This document shows, one piece after another, positions 51,401 through 59,977 of a DNA stretch of 64,000 nt. Origin of the DNA: DASRYH01 sp035687245 (GTDB lineage: Bacteria; Actinomycetota; Coriobacteriia; Anaerosomatales; PHET01); NCBI GenBank assembly GCA_035687245.1, contig DASRYH010000068.1, forward strand, positions 32,668-96,667, written 5' to 3'. The notes under the pieces were generated by a model that saw nothing but the letters and a program-made list of their open reading frames with translations, was not told the origin of the DNA and ran no database searches. Positions within the stretch are counted from its first letter, which is position 1. Each line of letters begins with the position of its first letter. The position numbers and the translations under genes were made by a program.

Positions 51401-53640
51401 TAGCGGGTGACACCGCGTGGGACTTCCACGTTGACACGGTCGCGCCGACGGGTTCCATCCAGATCAATGGTGGCGCGACGGTGGCGCCGGCACGCGGTGC
51501 GTCACTCTTCTTCACGATGTCCGATGCGGACTCGCAGGTCGAGCTGATGCGATTGTCCGACGACGGCACTACGTGGGGTGCGTGGCAGTCGCCCGAGACC
51601 CCCTACGACTACATGCTGACTGCTGGAGACGGCGTCAAGACCGTCTACGTCCAATTCAAGGACCATGCTGACAACGTGAGCTCGGAGTACAGCGACTCCA
51701 TCATCCTCGACGAAGAGAGCCCGTCGGTCACGGTGGAGCGGGCCGCTGGCCAGGCTAGCTTGACCAATGCAAAGCCCATCACCTTCGATGTCGCGTTCAG
51801 CGAGCCTGTCACGGGCCTCACCGGTGACGACTTCGTCGTGAGCGGCACGGCCGCCGGCTTCGATGATGTCCAGGTCACTGGCTCGGGCACCACCTACGTC
51901 GCAACTGTGACAGGCGCGAGCACTACAGACGGCACCGTGATCCTGTCACTACCGGCAGCTACCGTGCTCGACACCAACAACAACGACAACACCGAGTCGA
52001 CCTCGGTCGACAACACCGTCACCTACGACGGCACCAAGCCGACCGCCACGCTCGAGCAGGGCGCTGCCCAGGCGGATCCCACCAACGAGAAGACGATCAA
52101 GTTCGATCTCGCCTTCAGCGAGGACGTATCTCCGCTCGTCACCGACGACTTCTCGCTCGGCGGCAGCGCTACAGGCTTCTCGGTCACCGATGTCACCGGC
52201 TCTGGCGACACCTTCGAAGTCACCGTTACCGGCTCAGGTGCCGCCACAGATGGCACGGTCACTCTGATCCTGCCGACAGACGAGGTCACAGACGCGGCCG
52301 GCAACGGCAACGAGCAGTCCACCTCGACTGACAACTCGGTCACCTACGATGGCTCCGCCACCGCACCGACCGGTCTGAAGGTGACCAGCTTCTCGAATTC
52401 GGTCGTCGGCATCGGCTGGACGGCAGCGACCGACCCGCACGGTCCGGTGTCCTACAAGGTCTGGACCGACGGCGTCGCTCCGGTGACCACCACCGGGACG
52501 AGCAAGACGTTCACGGGGCTGTCGGCCAATACGAGCTACACGCTCCACGTCCAGACGAAGGATGCCCTAGGCAATCTTTCGGCAGAAGCTACGATCGTTC
52601 AGAAGACCGCCGCGGCTTCCTCTTCGGCGCCCATCGGCGGTACCGGCGCTCAGTCGGTCACGCTGCCGACGAGCCAGGGCAACGCGACGGTGACCTTCGC
52701 CAACGTCACAACTCCTGGCACCCTGTTCCTGACGCCGGTTGCGAGCCCGTCGGCTGACGCGTTCGGCGCCACGTGGGTGCAGATCGGCGACATGTCCTAC
52801 GAGGTGACCTTCACCGGCACCTTCACCGGCAACGTTACGATCACCCTGCCGTACAGCCCGCTGCTGCCGGATGCGCGCGCCAAGACGGCCGTCATCCGCC
52901 ACTACGGTGCGAGCGGCTGGGAGACGATCACCCCGACCGTCAACACGAGCGCCGGCACGATCACGTTCACGCTGACCTCGCTCTCGCCGATCGTCGTGGC
53001 CGAGCCCAAGGGCGCGAACTGGGCACTCGGCTTCACCACCAACTTCGTGGGCAGCGCGGCCTCGGTCACGCAGGTGAGCCCGGCTTACGGCGCGTCGGTC
53101 ACGCTCTCCGGCGCACTTGCCGCCGCTGACGGAAGCGCGGTCGGCCACAAGGTCGTCACGCTCCAGAAGCTGTCTGGCAGCGCGTGGGTCGATGTCGTAG
53201 CCGCCGCCGAAGGCGCCAAGGGCATCTACAGCGCGACCACTTCGGCAGCTGACAAGACGGCCTACCGCCTCTACGCCGCCGCCGACGCCTTCACGCCCGC
53301 GGCAGCCGGCGCGACCTACACGGTGTATCCGCAGGTCAAGCCCGCCATCACCAAGATGGTGAAGAGCATCAAGAAGTCGAAGACCTTCACGATCAAGGGC
53401 AACGTGACGCCCAAGCACGCCAAGGGTACCAAGGTCACGCTGCAGTTCTCGCAGTACTCGAAGAGCAAGAAGCGCTACGTCTACAAGTACGCGAGGACCG
53501 TGAAGCTCACGAGCACCTCGGCCTTCAGCTACAAGACGAAGATCAAGAAGACCGGCAAGTGGCAGGTCCGCATCTATGCCAAGGCGGACGCGCTGCACGC
53601 CAAGAGCTACTCGGCCCACAAGAAGATCACGGTCAAGTAG
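48496..53640 (+). CDS. Giant secreted surface protein with repeated Ig-like domains
   Basis: 1714 aa from the ATG at 48496 after AGGGGG. A signal peptide ends near residue 45. Two related beta-sandwich units follow (about 45-205 and 210-375, each with WTPAEINA and VDY(I/V)). Six Ig-like units each begin with a variant of ..A.GQADPTN.K...FDV.FSE.VTGL (starts near 380, 491, 685, 794, 1076, 1182), broken by two units with EGEHTLHFRGVDSAGN-type ends (about 594 and 898) and one more sandwich. Then come a fibronectin type III unit (1289-1375), a ZU5-like unit and a Lys-rich C-terminal domain. There is no LPXTG motif or C-terminal helix, so wall binding may be by charge. Likely adhesin or sheath protein. 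Confidence 0.8.
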   Translation: MKSAFCSRLFGSGRRLLAKGVKVSLLATFATLLVASIIPVSAYATTAGPEYGTGSDGGGALAWTAATSVNANDNSNATRALNQNQTSNTLFAKNLGFAIPTDATITGIQVTVGRYTSGMSTPLIRDFAVQLTKDGSALAGTNKAATTTDWPTSEGAATYGATNDLWGQTWTPAEINAATFGVGLQARNTNANARTATVDYININVSYSLPGGPNVATSGANDASAGTTAWTNPGNVAGDDGTYATSNVGTNSTSQYLNATGFGFNIPAGANINGITVAVDRMSSGTTAPFARDHTIQLLNGGSRAGDNKAATGTNWPTGGTAIATYGSASDSWGRQWTPAEINASDFGVSLRVSNTNGSNARVASVDYVEVTVDWDLNPACTINQASGQADPTNSKTIYYDLVFTRAVTGLDVSDFVLTGSPTGWTATGLEDTSAGAGTAFRLTVTGGIAAGEGTVVANLPAASCNAVSGGQANKPAISTDNFVTYDGTQPTVTVNQNSGQADPTNSKPVYFDVAFSEPVTGLTGDDFVVEGTATGFDDIQVTGSGAIYQVSVSGASAADGWLALELPEDKVVDAAGNTNTAWGASDNVVTYDVTAPVTTAVADPAMPDGADGWYITAPPITLDSDANVDVLYKWDDAATYTSYTAFPLITAPEGEHTLHFRGVDSAGNTEADKTAAYKVDTVHPTGSVEQASYQTDPTNASSIDFDVVFSEDVTGVETEDFAVGGTATGFEVTGVTGSGSVYLVTVSVPNGIDATDGTVTLALGAGNVLDVAGNLNDAATSTDAEVTFDGTRPTVTVDQAASQDDPTNVASVDFDVTFSEDVTGLNSADFGSQGTASGFDTINVSGSGKDYVVTVSGAAPGDGTVVLSIRDDAAFDAAGNGNGSPDYQDTVVTYDITAPATTHQTDISSNGYDWFKSAPQITLTTDELVDVIYYHWDSDADAEYSGAITAPEGTHTLHVHAVDVAGNVAGDTAWDFHVDTVAPTGSIQINGGATVAPARGASLFFTMSDADSQVELMRLSDDGTTWGAWQSPETPYDYMLTAGDGVKTVYVQFKDHADNVSSEYSDSIILDEESPSVTVERAAGQASLTNAKPITFDVAFSEPVTGLTGDDFVVSGTAAGFDDVQVTGSGTTYVATVTGASTTDGTVILSLPAATVLDTNNNDNTESTSVDNTVTYDGTKPTATLEQGAAQADPTNEKTIKFDLAFSEDVSPLVTDDFSLGGSATGFSVTDVTGSGDTFEVTVTGSGAATDGTVTLILPTDEVTDAAGNGNEQSTSTDNSVTYDGSATAPTGLKVTSFSNSVVGIGWTAATDPHGPVSYKVWTDGVAPVTTTGTSKTFTGLSANTSYTLHVQTKDALGNLSAEATIVQKTAAASSSAPIGGTGAQSVTLPTSQGNATVTFANVTTPGTLFLTPVASPSADAFGATWVQIGDMSYEVTFTGTFTGNVTITLPYSPLLPDARAKTAVIRHYGASGWETITPTVNTSAGTITFTLTSLSPIVVAEPKGANWALGFTTNFVGSAASVTQVSPAYGASVTLSGALAAADGSAVGHKVVTLQKLSGSAWVDVVAAAEGAKGIYSATTSAADKTAYRLYAAADAFTPAAAGATYTVYPQVKPAITKMVKSIKKSKTFTIKGNVTPKHAKGTKVTLQFSQYSKSKKRYVYKYARTVKLTSTSAFSYKTKIKKTGKWQVRIYAKADALHAKSYSAHKKITVK

Positions 53641-53661
53641 CGCTCCCTGATTCGCACGGAG

Positions 53662-53692
53662 GGCCCGGTTGCCGAAAGGCGGCCGGGCCTTT
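53662..53692 (+). terminator. Terminator of the giant surface protein gene
   Basis: A 12-bp stem with two G-U pairs (53662-53673 with 53678-53689), a stable GAAA loop and a following TTT, 21 bases past the stop codon. Confidence 0.85.
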
Positions 53693-53894
53693 CGGTTGCC
53701 TGCCGAAGAGTAGCCAGCTGTTCGGTGAACGGCAGAAGGAGTCGTGCTCCACACGGCGCATATGGCAGGTGTGGAAGTTGCCACAGGGTAAGAACCAGTG
53801 CAGCAACGCCGCCGAATCAGCCGACCGCCCCTTGCAGGGTCAGCTGCCACGGCGGGGGCCCCGTGCTCAGACACGTGCTCGCCGGGGGCCCGCG

Positions 53895-53931
53895 ACACAA
53901 CAAGACCGCCTCAGGGGCGGTCTTGTTGTGT
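53895..53931. terminator. 16-bp perfect hairpin, possible terminator or attenuator
   Basis: Arms 53895-53910 and 53916-53931 pair perfectly over 16 bases with a 5-base loop. The 3' arm is T-rich (TCTTGTTGTGTCT). No gene ends nearby, so it would terminate a short upstream RNA or act as a leader attenuator for the gene at 54110. Confidence 0.65.
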
Positions 53932-54109
53932 CTAACCCGGCTGCGCAACCTGCGCAAGGGGCGCTTCCAGGGCGCATGGGCGTTGTGGGCCGGGCCGATT
54001 GGGGTGGCGCGCAGAAGCGCCCCGATGGTTGGGTACACACACCAGTGGACGCGCGCTGCGGACAGGGAAGCGACGCGCTAGCGGTGCCAGCTAATTGGGG
54101 GTGGGCGCC

Positions 54110-57100
54110 ATGTGTCCAGGTGGTCGCCGTATCTGCGCGATTCTGCTTGCTGTGGTCGTTGGTCTCGGCGTGATAGCCCTGGACCTCACTGCACCCACCG
54201 GAGCGTGGGCCCTCTCGAAACCCAAGATCACGAGTGTGACGGCCAAGCCGAAGTACGTCTCGCGCTACGTCGCACCGCACCGTGTGGTCATCGCCTTCAA
54301 GCTGAGTCGGAATTCGAAGGTGACGATCAAGGTGCTCAAGCCCTCCGGGGCCACGGCCAAGACGCTCATCTCGGCGCGCAGACTCAAGGCCGGCCATCGG
54401 GCAACGACGTGGAACCTCAAGTACGCCAGCGGGAAGTACGCCGCAAGCGGCACATACCGGGTGAGCATCAAGGCGGCCAACGCCGCCGGTTCACGCACCG
54501 TGAAGACGACGGTGGTGCTGGATAACGCGGCACCGTACGCGTACTTCACGAGTGTCTCGCCAGCTTCGATCGTTCCGCGCAACAGCCAGCAGTCGGCGGT
54601 GATCTACCGCACGACCGATAACATGAAGGGTGTGCTTTCGGCCACGCTCGAAGTGCTGAACGGCTCCGGGGCGACGGTGCGGACGCTGGCGGCGATACCT
54701 GCCGCGCCCGGCACCGGGCGCACCTTCACCTTCGACGGTCGCGACGCGACGGGGGCCGAGCTCGCAGCTGGGCACTACTCGCTGCGGATCCTGGTGAAGG
54801 ACCTCGCCGGCAACTCCCGCTACTCGTCGGTGTCGGGCATAGATGTCGTTGCCCCCACCGAGCCTCCACCACCGCCGCCACCACCAGTTGACGTGACCGG
54901 CTACGGGCCCGAGCGTACGCTCGACGCCACGGCGTACAGTAACGCCGCCGTTCGCGCTGACGTAGTGGGCGATGTGACGCACGTCGTATGGAACGACAGC
55001 AGTGCGAGTTCGCCAGGTGTGCGCTACAGGCGGCTGGACCGGTTCGGCAATACGCTCGTTGCGCCGTCCGTGGTCGCATCCACGACGCTGTCTTCCGACA
55101 GCCCCGATCGCGGCTACCCGGACGTTGGCGGCGCACCGGACGGCGGGGCATTCGTCGTATGGCGAGGGCGAGGCACCACGTCCTCGCGATCCTCTATCTG
55201 GCTCGCCTACATCGACCCCACTGGTCGACGCCAGTGGCTCAAACCAATCATCGATGAGCCCGGCGGCGGGTACGACACGCAAGATCCGCGCGTGGCCGTG
55301 GGTCCGAACGGCATCGCGCACATCGTGTGCTGGCGCGAGCTGTCGCCCAACGCCGTTTACTACTGCGCGTACCGCAAGGACGGCGTGTGCGCCGCAGGGC
55401 TTGGGACGATCGCTTCCGGCAACGTCTCGAACCAGCGCAAGTTCCCCAACATAGCCGTGGATGCGCTCGGGCGGGTGCACATCGTGTGGTTCGACGCGAT
55501 CGACCATCCGGACAACGCAGGCTATCGCGAGCTCTACTACACGCGGTTCGCCTTCACCGACGGGATTGTGGCTCCCGAGGGCGGTGGCTCGATCATGAAG
55601 CGCCGCGAGACGGTGACAACGCAAGGCTTCTCACCGCGCCTCGATTCGGCAGCGGCACCTGAAATGGCCACGGGAGCCGACGGGACTCTTCATGTGGTGT
55701 GGCAGAAGCAGGTCACCGCGCAGTCTTCGGAAGGGATTCTGTACCGGAAGCTCGCCCCCAATGGCACGCCAAGCATCGAATCCCAGCTCGTCTTTGACGG
55801 CTCGTCTTCCTCATCGCAGGGCCGCTACGGGTGGGACCCGACCGTCGCAGCACGCGCGGGCGGCGGCGTGGATGTGGCCTTCACAGCCAAGCCCGGCCTT
55901 TCGGCAGCTGACCGCATATGGCAAACAGAGATCTCGGCGAGCGGCGTCGCTTCGGCGCCACACATGATCTCGGACGGCAAGTACGCAGACGCCCTGCCAT
56001 GCATCGGGGCGAGTACTTCGGGTTCGTCACGGTTGGTCTATCTGGCGGATACCGACGTCTTGCGCAGTGGCACGGTCGTGGTTCGACGCGTCACGTACAA
56101 GGACATGAACAACGACGCAGCCGCAAACGACGTCACCCGCTCGGACCTCGAAGTCGATGCTGCGATGTGGAGCTGTAGCTCCGCGCTCGTGCCGCCGCGG
56201 CAGAACTCGCCGGTCACCATCGGGATATCGGTGATGAATGCCGGGTGGGTGCCGAGCCTGGGCGGCACCGCCTACCTCGAGCACGACGGCGTGCCGGTGG
56301 ACTCGGCCACGATACCTGTCTTGGCGCCGGAAGACACGGTGCAACTGCAGCTGCACTGGACGATTCCGTCTGACGCGACCGACTCGCCAGCCGATCTCGC
56401 CGTGCGCGTGGTTCCCAGCGGTGGGGCAGCACAGACGACTGCGGGTAACGACCTCACGTCGATCCCACTGAAGTTCCTCACGCCGCCGACGACGGTGAAC
56501 CTCTACGCGCAGGTCTTCGACGAGACGGGCGACGAAGACCACTTCTTCACGACGCCGGTGATGTCGGGGACGGCTTCGCTGACCGGCACGACCAACGGAG
56601 GCGCGCCGTTCTTTGCCACGGCCACGACCTACTACCGTTTCGGCGAGTTCCTGAACGTGCCGCTTGGCAACTACACGATGACGCACAACACGCCGGGCTA
56701 CATCGCCGCTGCGCCCAGTAGCATCGCGATAGCGGTGCAGCCCGATCCCGCCGACAACTACAAGGTCACCATCACCCCCAACGTCGTGAACAGCTTCTGG
56801 GTCAACACGTGGGGGAGCATCGAGGGAACCGCGGTGGTCAATGGCACGAGTACGCCGATCTCCGGTGTGTCGCTCAAGCTCGTTGAAAGCGGTGTCACCA
56901 CGACGTCGGCAAGTCCGACCGGCGCGTATCGCTTCAGCAGGCTTGCGGCCGGCAACTACACTCTGCGGGCCGTGAAGGCGGGCTACGAGCGCAAGACGCT
57001 GCCGGTGACCGTCAATCCAGCCGCCAAGACCACGTTGCAGGTGCCACTGCAGACCACCACGCAGGGCTACTTCACCGGCGCGATCGTGGACGCGGCCGGC

Positions 57101-58075
57101 AACCCGGCGATCAACGACCCGGACTCCAGCGCGGACGACCCGCGGCTGATCCTGAGGCTCAAGAGCAACAATGAGGTGAAGTTCGATCAGACGCTGCACG
57201 AAGGCACCTTCGACATCACCGTGGATGCGGGGACCTATACCGCCGAATACTCCGCACTCGGCTACGTCACGTACACGAACCCGACCGTGACCATCACCGC
57301 CGGTCTCGAGACCGACGGCACCGAGGCCCTCGATCTCGACATCTCCAATCTCACACACGAGGATGCCAAGGAGCGTTGGGGCGTGGCCTGGACGCAGGCC
57401 GCCAACTTCGGCGGTTCCCAGCCTCCGGGAAGCGAGATCGACGACTTCAATATCGACAAGTGGAACGGCCTGTTCCGCTTTGATGCGAGCTGCGACCACC
57501 AGACGGTGGGCACCGCCGAGCACGTGCGGGAAGTAAGCGTGGAGTTCTTGGGCGAAGCGTTCGAGTGGAGCTACTTCTACGGCGTGGACCCGCCCGGTGC
57601 ACCGACCATGTTCGAGTACGGCGATAGCTGGCCATGGGAGGAAGACAAGTACGAGCCGCCCTCGCTTATCACGGGCGGCACACTGAACCGCACTGGCGTG
57701 CGTTGCGACGGCATTGACGTTGTCGACCAGCGCAGCTGGACAACGGTCGCGTCGATCCGCTCGCAGTGGTACTCCGACACCGACTGGGTCAGTCACCGCT
57801 ATGGCGAGGTGACCCCAGGTGGCGACGGGGGCTTCACCTACACCACCACGCCGCCGCCATGGAACCAGCAGGTGCTGCGCTTCTGGATCACGATCGGCAT
57901 GTACGACGACTCCAAGACGCCGTCGTTCAAGTACGCCCCGTTCGCCGACTACAGCGGGCTGAACTTCGGCGACATGATGGACGCCAGCGGTTACAAGTTC
58001 TTGCAGCTCTACTACCGGCCTGTGGACGACATGGTGTGGGTCGAGCCGGCGTACGCGGGCTATCCGCTGCCCTGA
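54110..58075 (+). CDS. Large secreted protein: FlgD-like Ig, beta-propeller and carboxypeptidase-regulatory domains
   Basis: 1321 aa from the ATG at 54110, six bases after GGGGGTGG. After a signal peptide (1-37) come two FlgD-like Ig units (about 40-140 with ASGTYRVSIKAANAAG, and 145-250 with LAAGHYSLRILVKDLAGNS), a Pro-rich linker near 252, and a sialidase-like propeller (about 265-640) with repeats of the type G..HVVW.....G..YR.LD. A CARDB-like unit follows (about 680-790), then carboxypeptidase-regulatory-like units (about 900-985 with GAYRFSRLAAGNYTLRAVKAGYE, and 990-1070). The last 235 residues are Trp/Tyr-rich and not recognised. No sialidase catalytic set was seen, so a binding or structural role is likelier. 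Confidence 0.75.
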   Translation: MCPGGRRICAILLAVVVGLGVIALDLTAPTGAWALSKPKITSVTAKPKYVSRYVAPHRVVIAFKLSRNSKVTIKVLKPSGATAKTLISARRLKAGHRATTWNLKYASGKYAASGTYRVSIKAANAAGSRTVKTTVVLDNAAPYAYFTSVSPASIVPRNSQQSAVIYRTTDNMKGVLSATLEVLNGSGATVRTLAAIPAAPGTGRTFTFDGRDATGAELAAGHYSLRILVKDLAGNSRYSSVSGIDVVAPTEPPPPPPPPVDVTGYGPERTLDATAYSNAAVRADVVGDVTHVVWNDSSASSPGVRYRRLDRFGNTLVAPSVVASTTLSSDSPDRGYPDVGGAPDGGAFVVWRGRGTTSSRSSIWLAYIDPTGRRQWLKPIIDEPGGGYDTQDPRVAVGPNGIAHIVCWRELSPNAVYYCAYRKDGVCAAGLGTIASGNVSNQRKFPNIAVDALGRVHIVWFDAIDHPDNAGYRELYYTRFAFTDGIVAPEGGGSIMKRRETVTTQGFSPRLDSAAAPEMATGADGTLHVVWQKQVTAQSSEGILYRKLAPNGTPSIESQLVFDGSSSSSQGRYGWDPTVAARAGGGVDVAFTAKPGLSAADRIWQTEISASGVASAPHMISDGKYADALPCIGASTSGSSRLVYLADTDVLRSGTVVVRRVTYKDMNNDAAANDVTRSDLEVDAAMWSCSSALVPPRQNSPVTIGISVMNAGWVPSLGGTAYLEHDGVPVDSATIPVLAPEDTVQLQLHWTIPSDATDSPADLAVRVVPSGGAAQTTAGNDLTSIPLKFLTPPTTVNLYAQVFDETGDEDHFFTTPVMSGTASLTGTTNGGAPFFATATTYYRFGEFLNVPLGNYTMTHNTPGYIAAAPSSIAIAVQPDPADNYKVTITPNVVNSFWVNTWGSIEGTAVVNGTSTPISGVSLKLVESGVTTTSASPTGAYRFSRLAAGNYTLRAVKAGYERKTLPVTVNPAAKTTLQVPLQTTTQGYFTGAIVDAAGNPAINDPDSSADDPRLILRLKSNNEVKFDQTLHEGTFDITVDAGTYTAEYSALGYVTYTNPTVTITAGLETDGTEALDLDISNLTHEDAKERWGVAWTQAANFGGSQPPGSEIDDFNIDKWNGLFRFDASCDHQTVGTAEHVREVSVEFLGEAFEWSYFYGVDPPGAPTMFEYGDSWPWEEDKYEPPSLITGGTLNRTGVRCDGIDVVDQRSWTTVASIRSQWYSDTDWVSHRYGEVTPGGDGGFTYTTTPPPWNQQVLRFWITIGMYDDSKTPSFKYAPFADYSGLNFGDMMDASGYKFLQLYYRPVDDMVWVEPAYAGYPLP

Positions 58076-58126
58076 GCGAGGGCTGCCGAAGGGGCGCAGG
58101 GCTGTGAAACGAAGAGGGGAGAGGCC

Positions 58127-59071
58127 ATGAGATCGAGACGACTGGGTGTCGTGCTCGTCGTGCTGCTGGTGGTGGGGCTGGCATTTCCGGCCGGCGCATG
58201 GGCGAAGAACGCGTACTCGAAGCACATCGCATTCGCTCGTAACGGCTACATCGAGGTGGTGAAGTCGACCGGCACGGGCGCGCGGCGCCTCACCGGGGGC
58301 GCGGCCGATGCCTTCGCACCAGCGTGGGATCCCGCGCACAAGAACGTCTATTTCGCGCGAGGCAACCGGTGGCTTGTTGCCCAAGACACGACGCCCGAGC
58401 AGGTATGCGTGGTCTCCGCGGCGACGAAGATCGAGAGGGTCATCGCGATCACTGACCCGGGCGCACCTGCCGCAGCCCAGCATGCGATCACCTCGATCAC
58501 ACCTTCCCGCAGCGGCAAGTACCTGTTTGTCGCCGACCTCACGCGCACCGACGACTCATCGGAGCAGGCCATCGGGCGCATCATTCGCGTCGAGATTGGC
58601 ACTGGTGCCACCGTCGAGTTGCTCCGCGAGCAGGCGATGACTTGGAACGGCTACGGAGATCTCGACGCACGGCCGGGCGGTTCGCATCTGATGTTTCTCG
58701 ATGTAGAAAGCGACGCCACCCACCTCTACGAACTCAAGCTCGCCGACCACTCCAAGCGACTCGTCAAAGCTGGAATCGAGTCAGCGTGCTATACGCCCGG
58801 TGGATCGCAGATCGTGGCCTCCAGCTACTTCGGCAAGGGCTACGCTCGCGACGGACTACGCCGAATGACTCGCGCCGGCAAGACCACCAAGACGCTGCAC
58901 ACGTGGTCGCGCGGCCTGCTGATGAAGGCGTGGCGTCTGCCGGCCTATTCGCCCACGGGCAACCGCATCGCGATCACCAAGGGCGTCGATGGCGGCCTCT
59001 ACACGATCAACACCTCCGGTGGCGGCGTGAAGAAGGTCGCAGGCGGGCCAATCGCTGGTATCGACTGGTAG
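58127..59071 (+). CDS. Secreted TolB-like beta-propeller protein
   Basis: 314 aa with GAGGGGAGAGG before the start and a signal peptide at 1-26. The mature part has TolB/WD40-like blades, each with a strand pair and a closing G..I or S.DG pattern: SKHIAFARNGYIEVVKSTGTGARRLTGG, DAFAPAWDPAHKNVYFARG, YGDLDARPGGSHLMFLDV, AYSPTGNRIAITKGVDGGLYTIN. No Tol-Pal system is expected in a Gram-positive lineage. It follows the large secreted protein by 51 bases and is probably co-expressed. Confidence 0.75.
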   Translation: MRSRRLGVVLVVLLVVGLAFPAGAWAKNAYSKHIAFARNGYIEVVKSTGTGARRLTGGAADAFAPAWDPAHKNVYFARGNRWLVAQDTTPEQVCVVSAATKIERVIAITDPGAPAAAQHAITSITPSRSGKYLFVADLTRTDDSSEQAIGRIIRVEIGTGATVELLREQAMTWNGYGDLDARPGGSHLMFLDVESDATHLYELKLADHSKRLVKAGIESACYTPGGSQIVASSYFGKGYARDGLRRMTRAGKTTKTLHTWSRGLLMKAWRLPAYSPTGNRIAITKGVDGGLYTINTSGGGVKKVAGGPIAGIDW

Positions 59072-59112
59072 GGGGGAGTCGCCGAAGAGGTGCGGGAGCG
59101 GTGTCTGCGAGG

Positions 59113-59541
59113 CTAGTCCAGTAGACGCACGGCGCAACGGCGCGTGGTCGCTTGGCGGCGGTCGGCGGTGACCAGCGGCGCTTCGAGGCGTTCGGCGAGG
59201 GCGATGAAGAGGGCGTCGTAGAGCGGGATGTGCTCGTCCAGCGATATCTCGAGTGCCGCAGTCAGTAGCCACGACTCCAGCGGTGCGAGAGCCAAGTCGG
59301 CATCGGACAGCTCTTGCTCAACGTCACGAAGGATCTCGAGTGGAGTGGGCCGACACGCCAGACCGTTCAGCACTTCGAGCGGCAGCGTCACAGGGGCGAC
59401 GAGCGCAATGGTGTCGACGCGGTGTTGTTCGAGCAGCCCGAGCGCCTCGTTCGCCCCGCTCTCAGTGCGGTCATACCACTTGAAGGCCACCGAGCTGTCG
59501 ATGACCACGGGGGTGCCGGTCGCTACGCGCAGGTCACTCAT
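59113..59541 (-). CDS. vapC: VapC-family PIN-domain toxin
   Basis: 142 aa from the ATG at 59541. The acidic metal site is D15 in VVIDSSVAFKW, E56 in LPLEVLNGL, D109 in YDALFIALAE and D127 in VTADRR. PIN toxins cut tRNA or rRNA when free of the antitoxin. The gene overlaps the end of the antitoxin gene by eight bases, the usual antitoxin-first order. Its RNA target cannot be read from the sequence. Confidence 0.9.
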   Translation of the reverse strand: MSDLRVATGTPVVIDSSVAFKWYDRTESGANEALGLLEQHRVDTIALVAPVTLPLEVLNGLACRPTPLEILRDVEQELSDADLALAPLESWLLTAALEISLDEHIPLYDALFIALAERLEAPLVTADRRQATTRRCAVRLLD

Positions 59542-59827
59542 CGTCGTTCTCCCGCCGCATCCACTCGCGGGGCAGGTCACGACTGCGCCGAATCAGGTCT
59601 ACGCCGGACTCGCCGGGCGGTATCAGCTTGGCCGTCTCCGCCATCGCCTCCACCGCTCGGCCGATACGTTCCGAGCGCGCAGCAGCTGCTTCGTCGGCTT
59701 TGAGTCTCGTGATGTAGTGGGATGCGGCCTCCTGTATGAAGCCGCTCCGGGTCTTGCCCGCTTTGCGGGCGCGCTCATCGACTTCCTCGAGCAGCGCGTC
59801 GGGCATTGAGATGTTGGTCTTGGCCAT
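59534..59827 (-). CDS. vapB: VapB-type ribbon-helix-helix antitoxin
   Basis: 97 aa from the ATG at 59827 with GAGGT seven bases ahead. The N-terminal ribbon-helix-helix DNA-binding domain is TNISMPDALLEEVDERARKAGKTRSGFIQEAASHY. The C-terminal part (IPPGESGVDLIRRSRDLPREW) is the likely toxin-binding strand. It should neutralise the PIN protein and repress the operon with it. Confidence 0.88.
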   Translation of the reverse strand: MAKTNISMPDALLEEVDERARKAGKTRSGFIQEAASHYITRLKADEAAAARSERIGRAVEAMAETAKLIPPGESGVDLIRRSRDLPREWMRRENDDE

Positions 59828-59854
59828 CGCAGGCACCTCGAAGCGGTAGCACCA

Positions 59855-59876
59855 GTAGTAGTACCGATGATACTAC
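59855..59876. promoter_or_regulatory. Candidate vapBC operator
   Basis: GTAGTA, ten bases, then TACTAC: a perfect 6-bp inverted repeat starting 28 bases upstream of the vapB start. On the minus strand it contains TAGTAT, a possible -10 box. Position fits autoregulation by the VapB dimer. Confidence 0.55.
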
Positions 59877-59977
59877 CGGGGAGCTGCGACATCGAGTCCA
59901 CCCGCTCGCGCGGTCAGGAGTTGGTACAGTGTGGGTGGGCGTCAAGCACGGCGCCTCGCCATCGCACTAGGAGCCTC

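Larger units (their letters stand above)
53641..54109. other. Gene-free region with two hairpins
   Basis: 469 bases without a supported gene. It starts with the terminator of the giant gene. Bases 53740-53890 are rich in short complementary segments, and 53895-53931 is a very stable hairpin. The ribosome site of the next gene (GGGGGTGG) ends the region. Confidence 0.6.

Noticed and set aside
53740..53890. Cobalamin, c-di-GMP or other known riboswitch, or a tRNA
   Set aside because: Only fragments resemble consensus sequences. The B12 box, the GEMM core GACGCAAAGCC and a T-loop are absent, so no RNA class is named.
56027..58483. Minus-strand open frame of 818 codons
   Set aside because: It is antisense to the large secreted protein gene, whose signal peptide and domains are clear. 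Composition (Arg, Val, His rich) is that of a shadow frame.
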